A stretch of 64,000 bases of DNA, from the NCBI RefSeq assembly GCF_007859675.1, contig NZ_CP042305.1:4030001-4094000 (forward strand), given 5' to 3'. The notes beneath the pieces were generated by a model. It was not told the origin of the DNA, did no database searches, and was given only the letters and a program-made list of their open reading frames with translations. Below, one piece after another: positions 1-8,608 of the stretch. Position 1 is the first letter of the stretch. Each line of letters opens with the position of its first letter. Position numbers and translations under genes: made by a program. The stretch is from Humibacter ginsenosidimutans. Its GTDB lineage: Bacteria; Actinomycetota; Actinomycetes; Actinomycetales; Microbacteriaceae.

Positions 1-209
1 GCGCGGAGGCGGAACCGGACGCGGCAGGCAGAGCGGACTCTCCGCCCGCCGAACCGGAGTCGGACACGTCGGCGACGGGTGTCGAGGAGCCCCGCGATGA
101 ACAGCCCATCGGCGACGCTTCCGTCGCTGAGCCTCCGCTCGCCGCAGCGGGGGCGATGAACGGAACGTCCGCCGAGCACGACACGGAGGTGGTGCGCGAT
201 GGCGAATAG
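1..209 (+). CDS. C-terminal tail of an upstream protein (partial)
   Basis: Reading from base 3, an open frame of 68 codons ends at TAG 207-209. The tail is rich in Ala, Glu, Asp and Pro with no recognisable domain and ends VVRDGE. It overlaps the start of the next gene (ATG 199) by 11 nt, so the two are probably co-transcribed. In related actinobacteria the gene before DUF5719 is commonly a large membrane glycosyltransferase, but nothing visible here proves that. Confidence 0.7.
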   Translation, partial: AEAEPDAAGRADSPPAEPESDTSATGVEEPRDEQPIGDASVAEPPLAAAGAMNGTSAEHDTEVVRDGE

Positions 210-1652
210 TCGTGCGATCGCGCGCGGAGGCGTCAGAGTGCTCGCGGGAGTCGTGGGCACCGCCGTGGCCGTCGCCGCGCTCGTCGGTGCCGCCGTCGTG
301 CCGCTGCCCGCCTTCACGGTGAACCCGCCCTCGAAGACGGTGTCACCGGTGCCCGCGAACCAGCAGCGGGTGTGTCCCGGTGGGCTGCTCGAACTGGGAG
401 ACGGGTCGGCGGCGTCGTCGCTCACGTCGATCGGCGCTGCATCCACCAAGACCGAAGCGACCACGCAGGTCGTCACGAAGAGCCTCGCCACGCCGAGCGT
501 GCACAGCGACGACGGCGCGCCGCGCACGATCAGCACCAACTCCACCGGAGCGGCGCAGCGCCCGTTGATCGCCGGGGCGCAGTCCCAGACCGCGTCGTCT
601 GCGGACACGGCCGGTCTCGTGGCGGTGGCGTGCGGCGAGGCGACCTCGGACAGCTGGCTCGTCGCGGGCGCGACGACGCTGGGCGCCACGAGCCTCGTCA
701 TGCTGAACAACCCGACCGCGGTCGACGCGACGGTCGATCTCACCGTCTACACCGAGGCGGGACGGGCGGACGCTGCGGGGTCGACGGGCCTGATCGTGCG
801 GGCGAAGTCGCAGCTGGTGGTGCCGCTGACCGGTCTGGTTCCGAACGCGCAAGCGTCCGTGGTGCACGTGCAGGCCTCGGGCGGCAGCGTCTACGCGGTA
901 CTGCAGCAAAGCGCGGTGTCAGGACTCGCGCCGCAGGGCGTCGACCTGGTCGCGCCCACCGCGGAACCGGCCACCTCGCTGGTGATTCCCGGCATGACGG
1001 TCAAGAACCTCGGCAAGGCCGCAGGTGCCGACGGCGCATCGAACCAGATCCCCGCGGTGCGTCTGCTCGCGCCGGGAACCTCGGCGGCCCATGTCACAGT
1101 GACCGCCACCTCGGAATCGGCGGCGAGCGTGCAGGCCACCTCCCGCATCACCCTGCAGGGGGCACCGTGCGCGAGGTGCCGCTGAACAATCTCATCGACG
1201 GGTCGTACACCGTGCGCATCACGTCCGACACCGCGGTCGTCGCTGCGGCGCGCACCGTGGATGCCGTCGCCGCGACATCCAAGAGCGAGTCGGCCACTGC
1301 GCAGGCGGAGGCCGCCACCCAGGACTTCGCGTGGTTCGTCGCGACCCAGCCGCTGCAGCAGAAGACGTTGTTCGCCGTTCCGAAGGGCCCTGCTCCGACG
1401 CTGCACCTCGTGAACGACGGAGCGAAGGATGCCTCGCTCACGCTCACGTCCGCCGCCGGCGACTCGAAGACGGTCACCGTCGACGCGGGCGCGACGCTCG
1501 CCGTGAGCGTCGACGCCTCAGAGGGCTACACGCTGGAAGGCGCGGCCGGGCTGCGGGCATCCGTGAGCCTGACCGGCAACGGGCTCGCGGCGTCGTTCGG
1601 ACTGAACCCGCCTGGGCCGCTCGCGCAGCCGATCACCGTCTACCCGAAGTAG
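199..1652 (+). pseudogene. DUF5719 family secreted/membrane-anchored protein, frameshifted
   Basis: The frame from ATG 199 has an N-terminal hydrophobic segment (about residues 12-40, signal anchor) and a beta-rich, Ala/Thr/Ser/Val-rich extracytoplasmic region, then stops at 1183-1185 after the unnatural tail APCARCR. The same domain continues without loss in the third frame (GTVREVPLNN onward) to TAG 1650-1652. The switch lies at the five-G run 1158-1162; one extra G would give a continuous protein of about 484 residues, a plausible family length. It is therefore either a real -1 disruption, a sequencing/assembly error or, less likely, programmed slippage. Function of DUF5719 is unknown; it usually sits with envelope and glycosylation genes. 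It overlaps the upstream gene. Confidence 0.75.
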
Positions 1653-1735
1653 GGCGGACGCGGCGTCGGCACCCGGGGAACCGGCTCTCCGTCCGGCTCT
1701 CGGGGCGGTCGGCCCGGTCTGCGGGCGTGCGGCAC

Positions 1736-2176
1736 TCAGTAGTGCCCGAAGCGGCCGCCGGGGGCGATGTCCCACGGGTCGCGGCCGAGCAGTTCCGCAA
1801 CGGCGCGGAAGACGCAGCTCTCGACGAGGAGCTTGCGGTGCAGGTCGTCGTTGCGGTGCAGTCGGGCGAGGCGCTCGATCGGCACTCGGTACAGGGTGAT
1901 CGCCTTGTGCGCAGGGTCGACGCCCCAGCGCTGCACCTCGTCGAAGCCGAGCGCGGCGGACGGCGCGGCGGCGATCTGCACGCGCATGTCGCCGAGCTCG
2001 TCCGGCCAGAGGCCCTTGAGAAAATCGGCCGTGGCCGCCACAGTCATCTCGAACACGTCGATACGGTCCTGCAGCAGCGGCAGATGGGGGCCGGTCACCG
2101 GACCTCTGGCACCGCGACCGTGTCGGTCGGAGCGACGCACCGGGGTGGCGTATCGCACGGGCCGTGATCGGGGCAT
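1736..2176 (-). CDS. Metallopeptidase-family (zincin-like) protein lacking the HExxH motif
   Basis: 146 residues. An Arg-rich N-terminus (about 1-30) is followed by a conserved region (FLKGLWPDELGDMRVQI, ITLYRVPIERLARLH, LLVESCVFRAVAELLG) that I recognise as the actinobacterial family annotated as metallopeptidase. Where that family carries a zinc-binding HExxH helix this protein reads VESCVFRAVAELLG, so no zinc ligands are visible and protease activity is doubtful. Start chosen at ATG 2176: a TAGGAT -10 box (2189-2184) ends 7 nt before it and covers the alternative ATG at 2185, so the transcript is probably leaderless. Divergent from the DUF3499 gene. Confidence 0.75.
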   Translation of the reverse strand: MPRSRPVRYATPVRRSDRHGRGARGPVTGPHLPLLQDRIDVFEMTVAATADFLKGLWPDELGDMRVQIAAAPSAALGFDEVQRWGVDPAHKAITLYRVPIERLARLHRNDDLHRKLLVESCVFRAVAELLGRDPWDIAPGGRFGHY

Positions 2177-2183
2177 GTCGACC

Positions 2184-2189
2184 ATCCTA
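2184..2189 (-). promoter_or_regulatory. -10 box for the zincin-like gene
   Basis: TAGGAT on the minus strand, 7 nt before ATG 2176, with no Shine-Dalgarno sequence between. This decides the start codon. No clear -35 seen. Confidence 0.5.
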
Positions 2190-2294
2190 GGGTCTGAGGC
2201 GCGCTCCGGAGACGTGCCGAGCGCGCCGCGCGATGGGCGAGAAACACGCTGATCCCGTCGGCCCCGGCAACGCCTTCGGGGCGCCGCCCGCGAG

Positions 2295-2300
2295 TAGTGT
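2295..2300 (+). promoter_or_regulatory. -10 box for the DUF3499 gene
   Basis: TAGTGT, 9 nt before ATG 2310, with no SD between. Probably gives a leaderless or nearly leaderless transcript. Confidence 0.45.
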
Positions 2301-2309
2301 TAGGCCTCG

Positions 2310-2534
2310 ATGACGGCCAGAACCTGCTCCAAGGTCGCGTGCTCTCGTGAAGCGGTCTCCACGCTCACGTACGACTACGCGGACTCGATGGCGGTCATCG
2401 GACCCTTGTCGACGGTGCGCGAGCCGCACACCTACGACCTGTGCGCCATTCACGCCGAGCGGCTCTCGGCCCCGCTCGGCTGGCAGATCGTGCGCCACCA
2501 GGCGTTGGGCGAGCCGCAGGGCGGCGTTCTGTGA
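2310..2534 (+). CDS. DUF3499 family protein
   Basis: 74 residues. The N-terminus carries CSKVACSREAV, and a further Cys and His follow (YDLCAIHAERL), a pattern that looks like a small treble-clef or zinc-ribbon fold. The family is actinobacteria-specific, conserved beside the zincin-like gene and ahcY, and has no known function. It is at the short end of the family because the C-terminus stops soon after the last conserved segment (GWQIVRHQ). The gene precedes ahcY by 56 nt in the same direction. Confidence 0.75.
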   Translation: MTARTCSKVACSREAVSTLTYDYADSMAVIGPLSTVREPHTYDLCAIHAERLSAPLGWQIVRHQALGEPQGGVL

Positions 2535-2590
2535 TCGGCCGGCGCCCGGTTCTCGCGTAACGTCGAGCGGCGCCCTGAGACAATGGGCGC

Positions 2591-4099
2591 ATGACTTCGC
2601 TCTCCACCGACTCCCACGCGCCCGCGTCGGCGCCGGAACGCCCGTTCGAGTTCCGCGTGCGCGACCTCGCGCTCGCCGAGGCCGGCCGCCATCAGCTCCG
2701 CCTGGCGGAGCACGAGATGCCTGGTCTCATGGCCCTTCGCGCCGAGTTCGAGGATGCCCGACCGCTTGCCGGAGCCCGCATCGCCGGCTCCCTGCACATG
2801 ACGGTGCAGACCGCGGTGCTCATCGAGACGCTCGTGGCGCTCGGGGCGCAGGTGCGCTGGGCGAGCTGCAACATCTTCTCCACGCAAGACGAGGCGGCGG
2901 CCGCCGTCGTCGTGGGGCCGAACGGCACCCCCGAGCATCCCGAAGGCGTTCCCGTGTTCGCCTGGAAGGGCGAGAGCCTCGAGGAGTACTGGTGGTGCAC
3001 GTCGCGCGTGTTCGACTGGAGCGCGGAGGCTGCAGAGGCAGGCGCCGACTTCACCGGCCCGAACCAGATCCTCGACGACGGCGGCGACGCGACGCTGCTC
3101 GTGCATCTCGGTGCGCAGTTCGAGGCGGACGGGCGGGTTCCGGATGCCACGGCAGGCGACTCGCACGAGTACCGCGTCATCCTCGACCTGCTGCGCGCAT
3201 CCCTCGTCGAGTCTTCCGACCGCTGGACGCGCGTCGCCGGCGGCATTGTCGGCGTCACGGAGGAGACGACCACCGGTGCGCACCGGCTGTACGAGCTGGA
3301 ACGCGACGGAAAGCTGCGCTTCACGGCGATCAACGTCAACGATTCGGTCACCAAGTCGAAGTTCGACAACAAGTACGGCATCCGGCACTCGCTCGTCGAC
3401 GGCCTCAACCGCGCGACCGACGTGCTGATCGGCGGCAAGGTGGCGTTCGTGGCCGGCTACGGCGACGTCGGCAAGGGCGCGGCCGAGGCGCTGCGCGGCC
3501 AGGGAGCTCGCGTGATCGTGAGCGAGATCGACCCGATCAACGCTCTGCAGGCCGCGATGGACGGTTTCCAGGTCTCCCGGCTGGAGTCCGTGATCGGTGA
3601 GGTGGACATCCTCATCACGGGCACCGGCAACAAAGACGTCGTGCGTCTCGAGCACATCCTCGGGCTCAAGCACCTGGCGATCGTCGCCAACGTCGGCCAC
3701 TTCGACAACGAGATCGACATGGCCGCGCTCGAGTCGCTCGAGGGTGCGGAGCGGGTGGAGATCAAGCCGCAGGTGCACGAGTGGCGCCTGCCGAACGGCC
3801 GCAACGTGCTCGTGTTGAGCGAAGGTCGCCTGATGAACCTGGGCAACGCGACGGGGCATCCGTCGTTCGTGATGAGCAACTCGTTCACCAACCAGGTGCT
3901 CGGTCAGCTGGAGCTGCACGTCAACCTCGCGGCCTACCCGCTCGGTGTGTACACGCTGCCGAAGGTGCTCGACGAGAAGGTGGCACGGCTGCACCTGGAT
4001 GCCCTCGGCGTCGAGCTCACGACCCTCACCCCCGAGCAGGCGGACTACATCGGCGTGCCGGTCGACGGCCCCTACAAGTCGGACCAGTACCGGTACTGA
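2591..4099 (+). CDS. ahcY: Adenosylhomocysteinase
   Basis: 502 residues. Hydrolyses S-adenosylhomocysteine to adenosine and homocysteine in the cytoplasm, relieving product inhibition of methyltransferases. The NAD-binding Rossmann motif GYGDVGKG lies near residue 290, the family signature [13 protein letters not shown] near residue 255, and the conserved C-terminal KSDQYRY closes the protein. An insertion region around residues 90-130 ([17 protein letters not shown]) is typical of bacterial long forms. Start at ATG 2591: no SD is visible; a GACAAT hexamer (2579-2584) ends 6 nt upstream, and a second -10-like TAACGT lies at 2558-2563. The homocysteine product links to the metX/metY genes at the other end of the window. 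A strong hairpin follows the stop. Confidence 0.97.
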   Translation: MTSLSTDSHAPASAPERPFEFRVRDLALAEAGRHQLRLAEHEMPGLMALRAEFEDARPLAGARIAGSLHMTVQTAVLIETLVALGAQVRWASCNIFSTQDEAAAAVVVGPNGTPEHPEGVPVFAWKGESLEEYWWCTSRVFDWSAEAAEAGADFTGPNQILDDGGDATLLVHLGAQFEADGRVPDATAGDSHEYRVILDLLRASLVESSDRWTRVAGGIVGVTEETTTGAHRLYELERDGKLRFTAINVNDSVTKSKFDNKYGIRHSLVDGLNRATDVLIGGKVAFVAGYGDVGKGAAEALRGQGARVIVSEIDPINALQAAMDGFQVSRLESVIGEVDILITGTGNKDVVRLEHILGLKHLAIVANVGHFDNEIDMAALESLEGAERVEIKPQVHEWRLPNGRNVLVLSEGRLMNLGNATGHPSFVMSNSFTNQVLGQLELHVNLAAYPLGVYTLPKVLDEKVARLHLDALGVELTTLTPEQADYIGVPVDGPYKSDQYRY

Positions 4100-4106
4100 C
4101 GATTGA

Positions 4107-4142
4107 GGCGTGGTCGGACGAGCTCGCTCGTTCGACCACGCC
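4107..4142 (+). terminator. Hairpin after ahcY
   Basis: GGCGTGGTCG (4107-4116) pairs with CGACCACGCC (4133-4142), and GACGAG/CTCGTT extends the stem inward. It begins 7 nt after the ahcY stop. GATTGAG flanks both sides, so this may also be a dispersed palindromic repeat serving as terminator. No T-run follows. Confidence 0.6.
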
Positions 4143-4186
4143 GATTGAGTCAGTTGAGCGGCGCAGCCGCGATCACTGACACTCTG

Positions 4187-4253
4187 CAATTGCGCCAGCT
4201 CTCGTCTGTTGCGCCACGTTTTCTGGCGCTGCAACCGAGAGCTGGCGCAATTG
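4187..4253. repeat. Long two-tier palindrome (REP-like)
   Basis: The perfect 18-nt arms are CAATTGCGCCAGCTCTCG (4187-4204) and CGAGAGCTGGCGCAATTG (4236-4253). Inside them GTTGCGCCA pairs with TGGCGC-GCAAC with one bulge. It encodes nothing recognisable. The structure resembles REP/MITE-type intergenic palindromes and could also act as a second terminator for ahcY and for the convergent RDD gene. Confidence 0.7.
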
Positions 4254-4255
4254 TC

Positions 4256-4306
4256 GGTGAGCGTGAGCGTGAGCGTGAGCGCGGGCGTGAGCGCGGGCGT
4301 CGGTGA
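4256..4306. repeat. Degenerate GTGAGC hexamer array
   Basis: About eight 6-nt units alternating between GTGAGC and GCGGGC variants lie directly after the palindrome and before the end of the RDD gene. A simple-sequence tract with no coding sense. Confidence 0.7.
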
Positions 4307-4338
4307 GTGTGGGTGGTGACCGGAGCTCGCGCCGGCGC

Positions 4339-5205
4339 TCAGCGCTGCGGGAAGCCGGGCGGCAGTGCGCTGAGCGCGCCCTGCACCGAGGCGAGGCGTC
4401 TCTCCTGCCCGATCAGCGCCGCGTACTCGCGGTCGCGGCGCAGCGCGGCGACCGCGACGAGGAACGTCTCCGCATCCGTGTTCGGCAGCGGGGCCACGAA
4501 CGGCGCGGCCTCGCGGGCGAGATCCGTGGCGACGCGGAGGCGGGCATCCGGAACCAGCGTCTGCGCGTGGCGCAGAAACTCGGCGATGCGCCGGGACAGA
4601 CGTGGCGGGAGGGCGGCGACATCGGCAACCGTGGCCCAGGCGGCCAGGTGTTCTGGCAGCGGTCGCGGCGCAGGCGGAGTCGGGGGCATGCGCTGCAGCT
4701 GCGAATAGGTGCCGGCGAGCAGATCGCCCAGTCGTCGTGACCGTGGAGACAGCAGCCCGGTGATGGCGGCGATGCCGCCGAAGGTCAGATACACCTCGAT
4801 CACGCCCGCGAGCGAGCGTACGAAGGCGTGTCGGAGCTGTTCCGCGCCGCCGTCGTCGCGCACGATGCGCGCCCCGATCGCGAGCTTTCCGAGGCTGCGC
4901 CCATGGCTCAACGTCTCCACGAGCGTGGGCACGAGGAGGAAGACCACGACGATGATCGTGACCTGAATGGCCGCCGTCGCCGACTGATCGAGCACCGAGC
5001 CCGCGGCGGAGAGCGCGAGCAACAGCCCCAGGAGCAGCGCGTACCCGGCGAGCACGTCGATGGCCAGGCCAGCACCGCGCAGCACGAAGGTCGCCGGCCT
5101 CGCATCGAACGCGACGGCCTCGCCCGTCAGCTGCCGATCGTCGTCGGAGTATTCGGCAAGGCTGCGATCGACGTAGCGCGCGTTGCTCGCCGCGGTCGCC
5201 GTCAT
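4339..5205 (-). CDS. RDD family membrane protein
   Basis: About 288 residues. An N-terminal soluble stretch is followed by an RDD domain: F-D-A-R-P near residue 35, membrane helices about 42-70 and 82-102, the loop SLGKLAIGARIVRDDGG with the conserved polar residues, a third helix near 125-150, then RSRRLGDLLAGTY. A C-terminal cytoplasmic region of about 110 residues is helical and charged. The biochemical role of RDD proteins is unknown; some act in ion or stress resistance. It pairs divergently with the SpoIIM gene, as in many actinobacteria. I prefer ATG 5205, 7 nt after a TTAGAT hexamer; ATG 5214 would add three residues and overlap the putative spoIIM -10 box. Confidence 0.85.
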   Translation of the reverse strand: MTATAASNARYVDRSLAEYSDDDRQLTGEAVAFDARPATFVLRGAGLAIDVLAGYALLLGLLLALSAAGSVLDQSATAAIQVTIIVVVFLLVPTLVETLSHGRSLGKLAIGARIVRDDGGAEQLRHAFVRSLAGVIEVYLTFGGIAAITGLLSPRSRRLGDLLAGTYSQLQRMPPTPPAPRPLPEHLAAWATVADVAALPPRLSRRIAEFLRHAQTLVPDARLRVATDLAREAAPFVAPLPNTDAETFLVAVAALRRDREYAALIGQERRLASVQGALSALPPGFPQR

Positions 5206-5208
5206 GGC

Positions 5209-5214
5209 TACCAT
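5209..5214 (+). promoter_or_regulatory. Candidate -10 box for the SpoIIM gene
   Basis: TACCAT, 10 nt before ATG 5225. The divergent RDD start lies at 5205 or 5214, so the two core promoters must overlap. Confidence 0.35.
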
Positions 5215-5224
5215 CTAAGCAGTC

Positions 5225-6214
5225 ATGGATGCCGACGCCTACGCCGCCGCCCACAGTGCAGAGTGGGATCGCCTCGGCACGCTCGCCGCACGCCGCCGTC
5301 TCGACGGCGAGTCGTCCGACGAGTTGATCGCCGCCTACCAGAGCGGGGCGACCCAACTCTCGGACCTGAGCTCGTCCGACGGCGACAGCGCCTACACGGA
5401 CCGGCTCGCCACGGTGCTGGCCAGGTCGCGGCAGCGGTTCACCGGTGCCCGATCGAGTGCGACGAGCGTGATCGCCCGCTTCTTCGCGATCTCGCTGCCC
5501 GCCGCGCTGTACCGGGTGCGCTGGGTGACGCTGTTCGTCGCGCTCGCGACGGTGGCGGTGGCATCCCTCACCGCATGGTGGCTGGTCTCCGATCCGCGGG
5601 CGCTCGCGCAGGTGGGCACCGAGGCCGACCTCAAGCAGTATCTCAACCACGACTTCATCGACTACTACTCGCGCAACCCTGCGGCGTCGTTCGCCGGCCA
5701 GGTGTGGACCAACAATGCGTGGCTGGCGGCGCAGAGCATCGCCACGGGCATCCTCGGCGTGTACGTGCCGTACATCCTGCTGCAGAACGCCGTCAACGTC
5801 GGGGTCGCCGCCGGCATCTTCGTGCACTTCCACCGGTCCGACGTGCTGTTCTCCTACATCCTTCCGCACGGGATGCTCGAGCTCACCTCGCTCTTCGTCG
5901 CCGCGGCCGCCGGCCTGCGCATCTTCTGGGCGTGGATCGCCCCTGGCCCGCGCACGCGGGGCCAGGCGCTGGCGCAGGAGGGCCGCGCACTGTTCGCGAT
6001 CGCGGTGGGAACGGCGATCAGCCTGTTCTGCTCCGGCCTCATCGAGGGCTTCGTCACCCCGTCGCCGCTGCCCGTGTGGCTCAAGATCGCGATCGGCGCG
6101 CTCGCGCTCGCGGCGTTCCTCTTCTACATGCTCGTGATCGGCCGACGTGCAGCACTCGCCGGCGAGACCGGCGATCTGGAGGCCGACGCACCACGTCGCC
6201 TCGTCGCGGCGTAG
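5225..6214 (+). CDS. Stage II sporulation protein M (SpoIIM) family membrane protein
   Basis: 329 residues. A cytoplasmic N-terminal helical part (about 1-95) is followed by a five- to six-helix membrane domain with the family's polar/aromatic segments NNAWLAAQSIATGILGVY and FHRSDVLFSYILPHGMLELT. The organism class does not make endospores, so the name reflects homology only. In actinobacteria SpoIIM-like genes travel with RDD, MoxR and DUF58 genes, as here, suggesting a membrane assembly or envelope role (inference). No SD precedes ATG 5225; the transcript may be nearly leaderless. A bidirectional hairpin at 6260-6294 follows. Confidence 0.9.
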   Translation: MDADAYAAAHSAEWDRLGTLAARRRLDGESSDELIAAYQSGATQLSDLSSSDGDSAYTDRLATVLARSRQRFTGARSSATSVIARFFAISLPAALYRVRWVTLFVALATVAVASLTAWWLVSDPRALAQVGTEADLKQYLNHDFIDYYSRNPAASFAGQVWTNNAWLAAQSIATGILGVYVPYILLQNAVNVGVAAGIFVHFHRSDVLFSYILPHGMLELTSLFVAAAAGLRIFWAWIAPGPRTRGQALAQEGRALFAIAVGTAISLFCSGLIEGFVTPSPLPVWLKIAIGALALAAFLFYMLVIGRRAALAGETGDLEADAPRRLVAA

Positions 6215-6259
6215 CTCGCATCGGCATCGGGTGGTGAAACGAATCGGGCTTCGAAGCGG

Positions 6260-6294
6260 AACGGGCCCGGCCGCGAAACGCGACCGGGCCCGTT
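6260..6294. terminator. Bidirectional hairpin between spoIIM and aquaporin genes
   Basis: AACGGGCCCGG (6260-6270) pairs perfectly with CCGGGCCCGTT (6284-6294), with a CGCG/CGCG inner stem. It lies between convergent 3' ends. Confidence 0.75.
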
Positions 6295-6309
6295 GACGAA
6301 AGGCTGAGG

Positions 6310-7089
6310 CTACGCCTTCTTGGTGCCGTCGAACAGCGCCTTGAAGGTGAAGCCCGCGATCAGCGCACCGATGATCGGGGCGACGATGGTCACCCAGACC
6401 TGGCCGATGGCATCCGGACCGCCGTAGATCGCCGTGGCCAGCGCGCGCGCCGGGTTGAACGATCCGTTGGAGACCGGGATCGCGATGAGCGCGATCGTGG
6501 TCAGCGTGAGGCCGATGGCGAGCGGCGCGAAGCCGGCAGCCGCGCGCACGTGGGTCACGCCGAGGATGACGTAGAGGAAGAACGCCGTCGTGATGATCTC
6601 GATGATGAACACGGACCAGAAGCCGTATCCGCCGGGAGACAGCACGTCATAGCCCGTCGACGCACCCTTGAACTGCACGGTCAGGAAGTCGCCCTTCGCG
6701 CCCTTGGCTCCGGCGAGGATCCAGAGCAGGAAGCTCGAGGCGACGATGCCGCCGACCAGCTGGGCGATGATGTAGCCGATCACGTCGCGCCACGCGAAAC
6801 GCTGCGCCGCCGCGAGGCCGAGCGTGACTGCTGGATTGAAGTGTCCGCCGGAGATCGGTCCGAAAGAATACGCACCGATCACGACCGAGAGGCCGAGCGC
6901 GAGCGAGACACCGACGAACCCGACGTTCAGCCCGCCGTCGCCGCCCTTGAAGCCGGCGGCGAAGAGTGCAGTGCCGACAACCGAGAACACCAGCAGGAAC
7001 GTTCCGAAGGCTTCGGCCGCGAGGCGTGCACCGAGAGAAGGAGAAACAGAGGCCTCCGGTGAGGCCGCCGCGGGAGTTGACTCTGACAT
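6310..7089 (-). CDS. MIP family channel (aquaporin/aquaglyceroporin)
   Basis: 259 residues, six membrane helices plus two half-helices. The motifs are GGHFNPAVTLG (first NPA) and GSFNPARALA (second NPA with the filter Arg). Start at ATG 7089 because AAAGGAAAG lies just upstream; the open frame continues to 7194 but without an RBS. By hand alignment to E. coli AqpZ the selectivity-filter positions are Leu (for F43), Ala (for H174), Gly (for T183) and Arg (R189). The filter lacks the His of water-selective aquaporins and is wider and more apolar, so a solute such as glycerol or another small uncharged molecule is plausible. The Ala/Ser/Pro-rich N-terminus (about 20 residues) is cytoplasmic. Single gene with its own terminator. 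Confidence 0.9.
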   Translation of the reverse strand: MSESTPAAASPEASVSPSLGARLAAEAFGTFLLVFSVVGTALFAAGFKGGDGGLNVGFVGVSLALGLSVVIGAYSFGPISGGHFNPAVTLGLAAAQRFAWRDVIGYIIAQLVGGIVASSFLLWILAGAKGAKGDFLTVQFKGASTGYDVLSPGGYGFWSVFIIEIITTAFFLYVILGVTHVRAAAGFAPLAIGLTLTTIALIAIPVSNGSFNPARALATAIYGGPDAIGQVWVTIVAPIIGALIAGFTFKALFDGTKKA

Positions 7090-7269
7090 CTTCACTTTCC
7101 TTTGCGGATGGTGTGGCCGGGCAGACAACACACGGGGACGTGCGTCCCGGCGGAAATCGACGCTAAGCGATCTCCCAGGTTCGGGCCGAGTCATTTCGCC
7201 GCATGTCGCAACGCCGCAACCGAGCCGTGACCTGGGGCGATGCAGGGCACGCAGCCGCGCATCGAGCGC

Positions 7270-8598
7270 TCAGAGCCGGCCGGATGCCTTCATCTTCAGA
7301 TACCTGTCGGCCAGCGCGGGCGGCAGCTCGGCCGGTGACGCGCTGACGACGTCTGCCCCGAGCTGACGTATCGCGTCGCCCACGCGGGACGCATCGAGCA
7401 GCGCCCGCTGCGCGGACGCCGCCGTGTAGAAGGAATCGATGCCGCTTGCCGGTTGTCCGAGCTCGGCCACGCGCGGATCGGTGACCGACGCCACCACGAC
7501 GGTGTGCGACCTGGCCAGCTGCGGCAGCGTGGAGAGCAGTCCGGAGCTCGAACCGGGGGTGGAGGCGTCTGTCAGCAGCACGACGAGCGCATGCCGATGG
7601 GTGACCTGGCGTATCTGGGTCGGCACGGCCGACCAGTCCGTCTCGATGAGCTGCGGCTGCACGTCGGCCAGCGCCGTCACGAGCCGGTTCAGGAGAACCG
7701 CGCCCTTTGCGCCCATCACGCGTGCACGTACCCGACGATCGAACGCGAGCACGTCGACCCTGTCGCCGCCGCGATCGGCCAAGGCCGCGAGGAGCAGCGC
7801 CGACTCCATGAACGTGTCGAGCCGCGGCTCGTCGGCGATCCGCGCGGCCGAGGCGCGCCCGCTGTCGATCACGATGACGACGCGGCGGTCACGCTCGGGG
7901 CGCCACGTGCGCACCATGATCCCCGACCCGGCGCGTGCTGCCTGCGAGGTGCGCGCAGTGGCCCGCCAGTCGATCGATCGCACGTCGTCGCCGGCGACGT
8001 AGTCGCGCAGGGAGTCGAACTCGGTGCCCTCTCCGCGCACCATGAGCGGGGTCGCGCCGTCGAGCTCGCGCAACCGGGCCAGGCGCGACGGCAGGTGCTT
8101 GCGCGACCGGAAGGGCGGAAGGACCCGCAGCTCGGCAGGAGCTCCGAGGGTGGCCTGACGCGACCACAGGCCGAGCGGGCCCGCGCTGCGGATGACGATG
8201 AACGCCGAGCGCCGCGTGCCGCGACGGCGGGGTGTGAGGGTGATGCGGAGCAGCCTGCGCTCGCCGACCGGCACATCGAGCGGCAGGCGGGCCGGTGCCG
8301 CGCCTGCGGAGGGCTCCCAGCCGTCGCGGAGCGTTCCGTGCAGCCGCCTCGTGCCGAGGTTGGTGACCGTCAGGGTCCCCACGACGGACTCGTCGAGGCG
8401 TACCCGCGCCGACGGCGACCGCTCGACACGCACCCGTCTCGGCGAGGCGGCAGCCACCAGGTCGACGACGCCGAGCGCGCAGCAGAACACGAGCCAGCAC
8501 GCCAGCACGAGGTAGGCGAGCGATGCGGTGTCGCCGAACACGACGACGGGCACGAGCCCCACAGCGAGAAGCGCGACGAAGCGCCCTGACACGGTCAT
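7270..8598 (-). CDS. DUF58 domain-containing protein
   Basis: 442 residues. Two N-terminal membrane helices (about 8-45), a beta-rich middle, then the DUF58 signature LRDYVAGDDVRSIDWRATAR near residue 205, followed by a von Willebrand A-like domain (VVIVIDSGR as MIDAS strand; VVLLTDAST). Partner of MoxR AAA+ ATPases; the MoxR-DUF58 pairing is widespread and thought to act in metal insertion or complex assembly at the membrane. It begins 10 nt after the MoxR stop and is the last gene of the operon that starts near 12828. The far C-terminus is cytoplasmic. Confidence 0.93.
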   Translation of the reverse strand: MTVSGRFVALLAVGLVPVVVFGDTASLAYLVLACWLVFCCALGVVDLVAAASPRRVRVERSPSARVRLDESVVGTLTVTNLGTRRLHGTLRDGWEPSAGAAPARLPLDVPVGERRLLRITLTPRRRGTRRSAFIVIRSAGPLGLWSRQATLGAPAELRVLPPFRSRKHLPSRLARLRELDGATPLMVRGEGTEFDSLRDYVAGDDVRSIDWRATARTSQAARAGSGIMVRTWRPERDRRVVIVIDSGRASAARIADEPRLDTFMESALLLAALADRGGDRVDVLAFDRRVRARVMGAKGAVLLNRLVTALADVQPQLIETDWSAVPTQIRQVTHRHALVVLLTDASTPGSSSGLLSTLPQLARSHTVVVASVTDPRVAELGQPASGIDSFYTAASAQRALLDASRVGDAIRQLGADVVSASPAELPPALADRYLKMKASGRL

Positions 8599-8608
8599 GG
8601 CGCCCGAC

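Noticed and set aside
2535..2590. SAH riboswitch before ahcY
   Set aside because: Only 56 nt are available and no pseudoknot-like conserved core is visible.
4256..4306. CRISPR or satellite array
   Set aside because: Six-base units without spacers; a simple repeat, not CRISPR.
2450..5869. Long minus-strand frame across ahcY and the RDD/SpoIIM genes
   Set aside because: It crosses ahcY, two repeat elements and two other genes and has no domain; an artefact of high GC.
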